NCBI GenBank assembly: GCA_032821775.1
Contig: JAVLRN010000002.1
Span: 3,410,001 to 3,474,000, forward strand
DNA: 64,000 nucleotides
Source of the DNA: Sanguinoderma infundibulare
Lineage: Eukaryota > Basidiomycota > Agaricomycetes > Polyporales > Polyporaceae
Direction of reading: 5' to 3'
Under the pieces are notes generated by a model. The model saw only the letters and a list, made by a program, of their open reading frames with translations. It searched no databases and was not told where the DNA came from. Position numbers and translations under genes: made by a program. Of this stretch, positions 1 to 9,047 are shown in pieces. Within the stretch, counting starts at the first letter, position 1, and the number at the start of each line of letters is the position of its first letter.

Positions 1-224
1 TGAGGGGGTACCTGGAGGCGCGCCCGGCGAAGAGCGCGGAGCCGACGGGAGAGGGGGTCCCGGATGCGTGAGCTGAGTTCGTTTATAGTTTATAGATGTA
101 TGTGTGCGTTGAGTCCATTGGATGAGGTAACATGCTTGTACGTTCTTTACAAGATAAATTGTCTGCCCTTCAAGGGCTCCTAAAGGTATCCTCGCACCCA
201 TAGTGGGTTTGGTTTGGGTGAGTG
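1..224. other. left-edge stretch, possible gene 3' tail
   Basis: A + strand frame is open from position 3 to a TGA at 69-71. It could be the last codons of a gene entering from the left, but 22 codons are too few to judge. The rest up to the decayed DUF6533 gene shows no feature that I can support. Confidence 0.15.
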
Positions 225-304
225 CTACACATGGTATCGACCCAGCGGGCCGTTCGTCCTAGGTCTGTCAGCCGGTTCCCTCCCTATTCCCGAAACCCAA
301 AAGG

Positions 305-1080
305 AATAACGCACATAAATCTGCACCGCCGTCCCTGCAACGACCGCGTCGGCGGGTGCTCTAAGCTCAAGAGCACGATGTACGCCAGCCGGATCGCCTC
401 CGCTCTCGACGATCATGGCCACCGCGTTCCGCGAGATCGCGCGTGGAGACTCGCCCTCGCCGGTGCGCCAGTATCTCCAGCAGATGCGGGTGGTGTCACC
501 ATCACGTTCGTGCATAACGATAGTGAGCTTGAGGGGGAGTGGCTTGGGCGGCAGCGTCAGGAAGGAGAGGCCGCAAGTGATGAAGTAGTGGAAGGCTTGC
601 GTCGCACGCTGGGTCGTCGTCGTGCCCACAATCCACAGATATAGATTGTGGGTCAGGATGGTGCGTTGTGGGAGGTCATCAGCTCGCGTGGGTTTCGGGC
701 GGCGCGTGTGCATGCAGCGGGGGACGGACCTAGACAGAATGGGGACCCACCACAGCCCGCGGCGCACAATGATGGAAGCGTTACGGTCCAGTACTTCCTT
801 CCCACAGCAGTCAGCAGCGGAAGGTCGAAACGTAGTCCCTGAGGAGATCGCACAGCAAGAGGAAAATGTTTTTGCGCTCCGATGTACGAGTGCCACCTGC
901 TCGAGGTCAGCGCCACGCGAGCGAAGTAGATAGGATGACTCACGAGGGCGATGTAGAAGTGGTTGGACTCGATGGCATAGCGCACCGCGCACGCGACGAA
1001 GAGCGCGACGGGCGCGGAGATGACGGAGCTTCAGGATCGGTCGGCGCAGGAGGAGGATCGACAGGATCGCGTGCCCCCTA
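305..1080 (-). pseudogene. decayed DUF6533-type membrane protein gene, last exon missing
   Basis: Read on the minus strand, this stretch is colinear with the intact DUF6533 gene at 37612-38815, but the frame changes repeatedly. Recognisable pieces, in order, are VALFVACAVRY and AIESNHFYIAL (940-1035), IFLLLCDLLRDY followed by a stop (800-870), GRKYWTVTLPSLCA (755-810), SRNAVAMIVESG (410-450), LAYIVLLSLEHP in a shifted frame (370-405) and AVQIYV (about 311-330). The intron after FYIAL still has its GTGAGT donor. At least four frame changes or stops separate the pieces. The last exon, which carries the cytoplasmic tail, is absent. A single long minus ORF (225-1193) covers the area but switches between real and nonsense sequence. 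The family is a basidiomycete-expanded seven-helix protein group of unknown function. I am confident of the homology and of the decay. Confidence 0.72.
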
Positions 1081-2472
1081 GTCCGGGAACGCAAATACGA
1101 CACTAATAGAAGCTCGTCAATAGAATTGAAGGGACATACCCGAAAACGTCGCCTCGCGCGCAATCCCATCACGGGTGTGAGGTCCTTCGTCAAGTTTCAC
1201 CATATTGGCGTGCGTCCGCAGATCGCCCCACGTATCACAAGGGTCGGGGGAGGGAAGGACGACTCGGAATAGCCGCTGCCCACCTGCAAACGCGGCGCTC
1301 TCATGCTCCCCGGTGCCGGAGGCCCAGCACCCAACGAACCCGACGAGTTCGCAGCTCAGATATGGAGGTGCTAAGTTTATCGTTGAGGTGTAAGCGGACC
1401 GACTCATTGCTGCAGGTTCCTGACGGAGCTGCTAGATCATATGCATTGAGATGGGTGTGGGAGGGATTCACGTACGCAGGGCCCATGAGTTAGGTGTGTG
1501 CTTGCCAGTTATGCTCAGTGAATTCGTGGGTACATTGGCAGAGCGCACAACCCGTCCCGGTGAACTCCCGGCCTTGAGTGACGTCTCGAGCGGAAAAAGG
1601 GAGACGGTGTCATCAGACCGTTCAGAATCCCCTAAGGCCACCTCTTCGAACTTCTGACCTTTCCTGTCGTTCGACCTAGTGAATATGTCGTCCACCGCAA
1701 GCCGTTGTCGAGAGGCAAGTTGCCAGGCATTTTCGCGGCGAAGTAGTGCGTTGCTCCGAGTCGTTCCGAGTCGCGCCGCCGTGTTCGATTCCCATCAGTC
1801 TAAGTTGTGCTCGTCGACCGGTAGGGCAGATGCGAATCTGTTGGGGGTGATATGAACACTCGCCTGACCACGATAAACCATGAGGTGATGATGCAACCGT
1901 TCCGACGAGGTCGTGCGTCGCATGGCCGGATGCCGCACTACTGGTAGCGAGTTTGAGGGCGACCTGAACGAGGTTTCAGTAAATGGGTCATTCAATACAT
2001 CGGCTGGTACTGAACAAGCCCACAAGCACCTAGATCCGATGCGAAGGGAATTAGCTTCTTTATGTAGTTTATAATCCGATCTAGGCTCACCCAAAGTTCA
2101 CAATACTAATCCGCCCAGGACGCGAATAAGAAGAGCAGCGGTAGCATCATGTTCTATGTTACAGTTGCCGTGAATTAAACTCCATTCCGTGCATCTGCAA
2201 GAAGCTACCCTTTCAGGCATCAGACTTGCGGTTCAAACTTGCGACTCGGTGATCAGCGGTCGTTCTCCGCAGAAGGGGGCGTACCGGCGAGGTCTTTGGA
2301 GTCAGCTTGACGAAACGGAGTAGCCGAGCACTGTAGGTTGGTTGTGCATATGAGGCGACCATCGCACACATCGGTCACAATGGCGCAAACGTCTCGGTTT
2401 TTGGGAGCAATTGCAGTGATTAGCTGAAATATAAACGTATGCTGTAACCACTCAACCAGTAGTCCCTGTAGT
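1081..2472. other. intergenic, nothing recognised
   Basis: Only short overlapping ORFs without family resemblance or consistent splice sites occur here. The right end is the 3' flank of the uS5m gene. Confidence 0.5.
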
Positions 2473-3459
2473 TCATGTATGGAGCGGCACAATCCTCCGA
2501 CCACGGTCCCGCTCAATCTCCATCGCCGACCGCAACTCCTTGCCCTTCTCCATCGTCCGTCCGCGGCCGCCAATGCCATTGCCCATGAGCGTCGGCTCAC
2601 GCCCGGGCAGGAGCATGCGCACGATCGCCTTCATGACCTGGTACTGGTTCCTGCTCCCCCACACCTTCGCGCTGGCGTCCTTGATGCCCGCGATCCTGAA
2701 GACCTCGTGTATGATCGGGTTGCACGCCAGCCCGAACCCGACAGGTCGCGGGCGGACGATGACGCGCGTCGCCCCAAACTTGCTCTCCATCTCCGTCCAA
2801 ACCGTCCTGTCCTCGAACCGCTCCACATAATCCATGTTGCGGACCGCCTGCGGGACCGCCTTTCTCATCGCAGACTGGTAGTCGGAGCCCTTGCCTTCGC
2901 CGAGGCCGAGCAGGCCCCTACCGTTGCCTACGACAATGAGGATGGCGAGCCTCTCGATCTTGCCTTTGCCGGTCTGCTGCTTGACGAAGCGAGTGATGGA
3001 CACACGGGAGAGCTTCTGGAGCTCGGACGGGGGGAGGTGGAGGAATCTGACGGGCAACATGGCGTCGTCTGTCGAGGAGACCTCGTCGACGACGACGGCT
3101 TCCTCGCGCTTGCCCTGCTCGATTTCGCGGGCGGTGCGGAAAATGGGGGGGCTGTTGCGTAGGACGACGGTGTTTTTGTAGGGCGAGTGCCGCGAGGGCG
3201 GGAACTCCTCGCTGTCGTGGAGATCGAGAAGTGCATCGGGTTTCATGAGGTTCGGGAAATATTGGCTCTGCGCGACCGCCTCTGCGAATTGCTGCTCCTG
3301 GGCTATTCGGGACAGGTCGCCACCGGTAGAGGGGGAGGTGAGTCGGTTTGTTGGCATCGAGTAATGACGGGGAGCGGAGACAGCAGGAGGGATGCGACGA
3401 CATCGCTGTCGTGACACGGAGAAGACGAGCCTTGCAGACTTTGAGCTCATCGCCATCAT
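2473..3459 (-). CDS. mitochondrial small-subunit ribosomal protein uS5m (MRPS5/bS5 type)
   Basis: This is an uninterrupted 328-residue ORF and no intron is needed. The first 35 residues are basic, Ser-rich and free of acidic residues, as expected for a mitochondrial import signal. The S5 signature starts near residue 150, with SITRFVKQQTGKGK and then ILIVVGNGRGLLGLGEGKG. The double-stranded-RNA-binding-like N lobe is followed by the C lobe with VIVRPRPVGFGLACNP and HEVFRIAGIKDASAKVWGS. It should be a structural component of the 37S mitoribosomal subunit, helping mRNA entry and decoding accuracy. Length and layout match fungal uS5m. An upstream ATGATGGCGATG gives three possible starts within four codons, and I took the first. 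The gene is divergent from the PITH gene, with 192 bp between the start codons. Confidence 0.93.
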   Translation of the reverse strand: MMAMSSKSARLVFSVSRQRCRRIPPAVSAPRHYSMPTNRLTSPSTGGDLSRIAQEQQFAEAVAQSQYFPNLMKPDALLDLHDSEEFPPSRHSPYKNTVVLRNSPPIFRTAREIEQGKREEAVVVDEVSSTDDAMLPVRFLHLPPSELQKLSRVSITRFVKQQTGKGKIERLAILIVVGNGRGLLGLGEGKGSDYQSAMRKAVPQAVRNMDYVERFEDRTVWTEMESKFGATRVIVRPRPVGFGLACNPIIHEVFRIAGIKDASAKVWGSRNQYQVMKAIVRMLLPGREPTLMGNGIGGRGRTMEKGKELRSAMEIERDRGRRIVPLHT

Positions 3460-3651
3460 GGGCAGCGGCGGAGGGAGTGGTGGTCAACGTCGACGACGAG
3501 CTCGACGCTTGCTGTCGCGTAGGCGCTGAATGAAGCGACGCCAAAAGTGGACATGGCGCCTAGGCCTTGGCCTGCCGCGCAAGCGATGGGCTCTCTTCGA
3601 CGTATTCCACCTCCTTCTCACCACTGACCACCTGGAAGCTTTCGCTGCTCC
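3460..3651. promoter_or_regulatory. shared promoter interval between uS5m and the PITH gene
   Basis: The 192 bp separate two start codons that face away from each other. Both promoters must lie here or overlap the 5' ends. I see no clear TATA box, which fits two housekeeping genes. Confidence 0.55.
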
Positions 3652-4517
3652 ATGTCTCACGACGCAGACTCCGTCTCAGAGCAACTCGGCACCCTGGATC
3701 TGGGAAACTTGTACGGATCAATAGATAAACAGAAGTGAGCCTGCGCATGTGCGTGCCTCTCGATCTCAGAACGAACATCTCAAGTCAAGCGTCCACGGCT
3801 TGAACTTGACCGTTCCAGAGGATGCCCAGGCTCTGATAAAACCATGGGATGAGAGGGAGGACACCTCCAAGTTTGCCGAGTCGGGGGTGGACGATCAGGT
3901 GTGTGCTCCTTGGACAGTGTACCAACCCTTGACCAGTGTGAACGAGGGGCTCATCACGCATCTTGATCTTGCAGATCATTATACACGTCCCATTCACGCA
4001 GAACGTCCGTCTGCGTTCAGTGCTGCTCAAGCTAGGTGTGTTGAGTTACTTGGCGTGCAAGGTCCCCGCTGATCATGACCCAGGTCGAGGAGAATTGACC
4101 CCTCGACGAATGCGGATATATGCGAACCGTCCGAACATCGTCGACTTCTCCGAGGCAGACGATATCACCCCGCAACTCAACATCAGCCTCCTTGAGGGCG
4201 AGACCGGCGTGGCAGAATACCCCTTGCGCACGGCATCCTTTGCCAACATCCATTCCCTGTCCTTGTTCTTCGTACGCCAGCCACCCGTTCCTTCACTCCC
4301 GTTTTAGAATAACAGTGTTGCTTGTTTAACTTGGCAGAGCGATTCCGTCGGCGGTGACTCCGTACGATTGTACTATCTCGGCTTCCGAGGAGACAGCCGA
4401 TCCCAGCGCAAGGAAGGCACACAGAAACTAGAGATCCCAGCCCAGGTTGCGCCAGATGCGAAACTCCTGGACCGTCTACAAGAGAAAGCTGGTGGTCAAC
4501 AGACGACCGCACGATAG
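3652..4517 (+). CDS. PITH-domain protein (PITHD1 / C-terminal domain of TXNL1 family)
   Basis: Five exons join in phase: 3652-3734, 3790-3898, 3975-4035, 4084-4271 and 4338-4517 (206 residues). The protein starts with a short acidic leader containing LGNLYGSID. It then follows the PITH consensus closely: VHGLNLTVPED, IKPWDERED, IHVPFTQNVRLRSVLLKLG, MRIYANRPNIVDFSEAD, SLLEGETGVAEYPLR, FANIHSLSLFF, VRLYYLGFRGDS and LEIPAQVAPDAKLLDRLQ. The PITH fold binds the 19S proteasome regulator in thioredoxin-like protein 1. Stand-alone PITH proteins of about 200 residues are common in fungi and probably act in proteasome-linked proteostasis. No thioredoxin domain precedes it. The intron after residue 27 uses the second AG (3788-3789), which is the one that preserves the frame. 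Confidence 0.92.
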
Positions 4518-6575
4518 ACTCCCCGTGTATAGTGCTTCGATCCCGCAAGGATCGCAACCTGTAACCATATATGTGCAGACCGTTGTTGTAACATTCCACC
4601 ATAAGCTCTTGCTATCGACTAGATGAAACGGCATTGTTGGTAAGTGCCTGTATGGACCATGCCAGCAAATGAGGGACGACGAGCGTTGGTCGCCTGAGCT
4701 GGGCATACGATCGCCTAACCACTACAGCCATTTGGCAGCCATCACACAGGCGGGACATGGGCGTGTTGCTTTGCGCCGGAGAATGTCCTTCGGACGACAG
4801 CAGGATATGCAAGTGCTGTAAATAAGGCTTCCCGAGGACATCACACCGACAGGTACGCCGTCAGTGCCGCGGTTCCCCTACGTACTTGCTTAAGTTGGAT
4901 TGCGTACATGATACAGTTGAACATAGGGACATTAAGTTCCATCTTCGGAACTTGAACGTTGAACACTCGACGCGACGCAGCCATTCTTTCACATCAGCTT
5001 CCGCGCCACGCACGACGGTGCTGCAGGCCCAAATATGGGACTGCCGCGCGTTGCAGGGATCTGCTCCTGCACAAATCGCTTCAACAGAGCCGCATATATC
5101 GAAGTCGGGCATTGGATAACCGACAGTCGACAACGGGCAAGTGATCGATCGCACATCCGCACACACTCATGGTAGTACTTTTCCCATCGCATGTTTCAGG
5201 ACCACAACTTCGCCGTGGTCGTCTCGTTCGTCTTCCTTGGCCCCTCCATCGATGTCTTCTCCGAAGACTGAGACGAGCTCCTCCACTGTCCCGTCTCCCA
5301 ACCCTCGTTCTCCGACCCTTCCTCGGGCGACAGAATCCGTGGGGCCAACCCTCTCCCCTTAGCCCGACCTGGACCCACCAAGCATCGAAGTGGACTCGAG
5401 CTTCCGCACGGATGTTAGTGCGCGTTCTTCGTTCCCATCCTCCCGTTTTCTAGTTTGTTCTGACATCTCGAAGGTGGACTCGGACTCGGAGGGACAGGGA
5501 CGGGGGGGTCGACATCGGTTCTAGAACACAGCACTACTGAACCGGCGACCGACCGGTAGGCACTCAACTGCGCACTGCTGCTGACTCGGAACGTGTCGAC
5601 CCCTGAACCTTTGCCCGTCCGCGTCGTTGCCACAGTTCCGTCTCCGTTCGGCTCCCCGGGGCGCTGTCCGCTCAGGCCTCAGGCCTCAGGTTTGAGTCTT
5701 GACGGCAACGTTGCGGAAGAGCGGGGTGCTCGTCTTCTCCTCGCGGCTTCGCAGAGTCGCCCATTGCGGCTGAGCAAGGTTCCCTCTAGGTCGGAAGGTT
5801 CTAGATGCCGGCCATGAACGACAAAACCTTCCACAGGCTCCTGCGGAAGCTGCGTCCATGCTGCATGCGGTGAATCCTAGGCTGCAGGTGTCTGGTGGCA
5901 CAGTATACATACCCGGCCCTTCTGGATACGCCATGGCATGCGAGGCCCAAATCGGAGAGCTCGGCCTCGTGCATTGCTTGTGAGTATCAACGATCGGAGG
6001 GGCCATATGGCGGCGACTCAAGCAAAGGTTACAAGATGACTGAATATGATTGCAGGTGGGCATATACGTGGCATAAGGCATACATGTGGGGCGCATATAT
6101 GAGGGTGACCGCTAGGGACGTCGTCGAGGGTAGAAGTAGCAGTAATACAACAACGGCCGCGAGAAACAGATCCAGTCCGAGATCGCAAAGCACTACGTGT
6201 GAGGCTACGAATGCACACGGCTCTACCGAGATAAAGATAAGAAAACGCAAAATGTACAGCTTTTGGTACACGACGAGAAAAATTCAAAACGCGATACACC
6301 GGATGCCTGCAGGATATCAAGATATGAAGGAAAATGATGAGGTATGTCAACAGGATGCTGTCATCGTAAAAGGTCGTAAGTGGATGCAGATGCTGGGTGC
6401 CGGATGCGGGAATGCGGATAATGCAGGAAACGATGATGATGATGATGTGTATGCGATGAGGATGCTGAGAGAAACCAGGAAAAAATGCAAGACTGAATCC
6501 AATACAGACGATGCGGAATAAGTTACCATTACAATCGCGCGCTCACGACCACCAGCGCGACACAGCAGCAGATAG
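4518..6575. other. intergenic, no gene recognised
   Basis: Several ORFs of 60-208 codons overlap on both strands. The longest starts at 5895 (+), is Lys/Arg/Asp-rich and low in complexity, and matches no family I know. There is a short CT-rich and CAGGCCT-repeat patch near 5670-5690. The right part is the 3' flank of the kinase gene. Confidence 0.45.
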
Positions 6576-9047
6576 TCACGAAGACGGCAACACACCAGCC
6601 ACCCGGGAGAGCCAGTCGCGCGCCGACCGGAGCCGCTTCCGCCGCGGGCGCGCGTCCTCCGTCAGCGTCGAGTGCGTCGGGTGCACGCTCTCCTTTTCCA
6701 AACTCCCGCCGCCGCCGCCGACACGGACGTGCGTGGGCTGCACCGGCGCGGTCGGGGGCAGGCAGAGGTACGGCTGCGGCTGGGGCGACCCGCTCGTCGA
6801 CGCCGAGATCACCCAGTTCGCAGCGAACGCTTCGGGCGCGGACTCCGTCTGCGGCGTCTTGCCGCGTCCACCACGACCGAGCGAGCGGGTGGAGCCACGC
6901 CGCAAGGGCGACGACGAACGGCGGGGGAACGCGAGGCGGATGGGCCGGAGGAAGCCCGACGTCCGCGGCTTGCGGTCCGCGCTGCGCTGCGCGGGGGACT
7001 CCGGGCGCGAGGGCGCGAGCTTCTCTGGGAGCGACTGCGGCGAGGACGGCGCGGCGGACACGCCGAAGGAGAAGGCTGGCCATGCGACAGGCTCGCGCGG
7101 CGACGGTTGTCGCGATGGTGCCGGCGTCGCTTGGACTGTAAAAAACGAGAACGCGGGGGTGTTGGTCGTGGTCGTGGAGGTGGTAGTCGTGGCGGCGGTA
7201 TGAGGGGGGTTGAGCCAGGCACGGATCTGCTTCCAGCTGTACTCGGACTGCGCGTCGTCGTCGACGTGGCGATCGCGGTTCGCGCCAAGGTCGAGCCCGA
7301 GGACGGGCGACTCGGGGCGCGCGGAGGTGAGCGAGTCGTACGTCTCGATCTCTGGGTACTCCTCATCGTCCATGTCGTGGTCCTCGGTCGCGGTGGCGGG
7401 CGTGATGATCATGCCGACGTCCTCGCGCGAATCGCCGTACGGCGACGGCTTCGCAGTCGTGATCGCGCTGGTGACCAGCGGCGAGTACATGTACCCGTCC
7501 CAGTTCGACTCAAGCGCGGTGTCGAGCGCGGTGTGCATTGACGACGCCGTCGCAGACAGCATCGTGACGCTGTTGTCGTAGTACTCCGGCCTGTACGTGT
7601 CCGTGTCGACGGTGAGAACAAGCTTCGGACGCGTCCCGCGACCCTCGCCCCACGTGCTGCCCGCATGCGGCGTCACCGGCGGGGACGGGATCGAGGGCGA
7701 GGAAGACAGAACAGAGTACGTGGAGGCCGGGCTCTGTCCGGGGGTCTGGAGGGCCTCGAAGAGCTTCGTTGTAGTATAAGGGGGCGAGGCGTCGGGGCTG
7801 GGGGACATGGAGCGCGAGTAGGCAGAGGCGGCAGCAGAGTCCTCGCGGCGTTGAGCGTCAAAGGAGGCGGTCCAGGAGGAGCAGGTTCCCTTGGCGGCGA
7901 TCGAGCCCTCCCGGGCGAAGACCATCTCGGAGTCTGAGCCGTCGCTCCAGGCTGACGCGAAGTCCTCCTGGGGCTCCTGCTGCTCAGGAAGGTCCTGGGG
8001 CTCAGGCTCTGCCTCGGCGGAGGAGTCGCTGTCAGGATCAACATTGAGCCCGGCTTCCCAGGGGCAACGCGCCATCGAGTCCTCGAAGACGACGTCGGGC
8101 GAGTAGAAGTTGTCGATAGACTTGAACGCGAGACGCATCTCGCGCAGCGTGATACGCCTGCGCCAATCGACCTCGAGCACGCGCGTGAGCAGGAGGTTGA
8201 CATCATCCGAGATCGGGAGGACGGTCGGAAGGAAGCGGTGAGGGTCCTTGAGGTACGCCTGGAAGGTGCAGTCGTCCGCCGAAGCCGACTTCCACGGGTT
8301 GCGGCCGGTGATGAGGTTGAGGAGGATGATTCCCAGCGACCAGACGTCGTTAAATAGTGGCGAATAGCTGCGCGTGGGCGCGAAGAAGCCGCCTTGGCAT
8401 TCTAACCGAGTGCTGTCAGTACGAGAAGAGAAGCTAGCAGAAGCTGAAGAAGACGAACCTGGGCTCATGTGGTAGACACTGCCGGTGCGGAACTCGGTGC
8501 TCATGCGCTCCGTAGTTGCAAGCCCGAAGTCGGTGATCGCGAGGCGCAGGCCGCCGTCGAAGCAGAGAATGTTCTCGGGCTTCAAGTCGCGATGATAAAT
8601 ATTGAGAGAGTGGCAGTACTCAACCGCGTCGAGCAGCTGAAGAAAGACCTCTTTGATGAGCGGGTTATTGCCGAGATAACGCCGCTGGTGCAGGATCTGC
8701 GTGAAGAGGTCGCCGTCTGGGCAGTAGTCCATGACGATGAAGGTGTATTGGTAGTCCTCGATGACACGGTGGAGCGTCACCACGTTCGGGTGGCCCGATG
8801 CGAGTTGATGGAGGGTGATCTCGCGCATGTGTAGTTGGCGCTGGCGGGTGGCGGAGCGCTTGTTCGAATGTGGGAGGCACTTGACGGCGTACGAAGTCGG
8901 ATTTGACGAGAAGGTGTCGACGGCACGGTAGACAATACCATACCCACCATAGCCGAGAATCTCGACGAGCTGCAGCGCGCCATTGTCGATGTAGGTGCCG
9001 AGCGCTGGGGGCGTGGGCGAAGCGGGGGATTGTGGTGAAGTGACCAT
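6576..9047 (-). CDS. serine/threonine protein kinase, Ran1/Ksp1/Sks1-like
   Basis: There are two exons (9047-8459 and 8401-6576; 804 residues). The N-terminal kinase domain (about residues 25-315) has a glycine loop GYGGYGIVYRAV, catalytic lysine in YAVKCL, SGHPNVVTLHRVIED, the HRD loop YHRDLKPENIL, metal-binding TDFGLAT and the SPECQGG end of the activation segment, then DVWSLGIILLNLITGRNPW. The pattern SGHPNVVTLHRVI is typical of the fungal Ran1/Pat1-Ksp1-Sks1 group, which links nutrient status to growth, filamentation or sexual development. The remaining 490 residues are low-complexity, Ser/Pro/Glu-rich and probably disordered, as in Ksp1. The 57-nt intron sits exactly inside the codon of the conserved Glu of SPE and is a multiple of three without stops. 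An uncut reading therefore gives a longer but damaged kinase domain. The exact substrate group is inferred. Confidence 0.9.
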   Translation of the reverse strand: MVTSPQSPASPTPPALGTYIDNGALQLVEILGYGGYGIVYRAVDTFSSNPTSYAVKCLPHSNKRSATRQRQLHMREITLHQLASGHPNVVTLHRVIEDYQYTFIVMDYCPDGDLFTQILHQRRYLGNNPLIKEVFLQLLDAVEYCHSLNIYHRDLKPENILCFDGGLRLAITDFGLATTERMSTEFRTGSVYHMSPGSSSSASASFSSRTDSTRLECQGGFFAPTRSYSPLFNDVWSLGIILLNLITGRNPWKSASADDCTFQAYLKDPHRFLPTVLPISDDVNLLLTRVLEVDWRRRITLREMRLAFKSIDNFYSPDVVFEDSMARCPWEAGLNVDPDSDSSAEAEPEPQDLPEQQEPQEDFASAWSDGSDSEMVFAREGSIAAKGTCSSWTASFDAQRREDSAAASAYSRSMSPSPDASPPYTTTKLFEALQTPGQSPASTYSVLSSSPSIPSPPVTPHAGSTWGEGRGTRPKLVLTVDTDTYRPEYYDNSVTMLSATASSMHTALDTALESNWDGYMYSPLVTSAITTAKPSPYGDSREDVGMIITPATATEDHDMDDEEYPEIETYDSLTSARPESPVLGLDLGANRDRHVDDDAQSEYSWKQIRAWLNPPHTAATTTTSTTTTNTPAFSFFTVQATPAPSRQPSPREPVAWPAFSFGVSAAPSSPQSLPEKLAPSRPESPAQRSADRKPRTSGFLRPIRLAFPRRSSSPLRRGSTRSLGRGGRGKTPQTESAPEAFAANWVISASTSGSPQPQPYLCLPPTAPVQPTHVRVGGGGGSLEKESVHPTHSTLTEDARPRRKRLRSARDWLSRVAGVLPSS

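Noticed and set aside
5895..6521. 208-codon + ORF beside the kinase 3' end
   Set aside because: It starts at ATG-less or weak context, is low in complexity (GATGATGAT run) and resembles no family. It is most likely 3' flank.
6529..7083. Hydrophobic minus-frame tail (GWCVAVFVTICCCVALVVV) as an alternative membrane anchor of the kinase
   Set aside because: It is read in a different frame from the kinase and no splice site links it. The kinase frame has its own stop at 6576.
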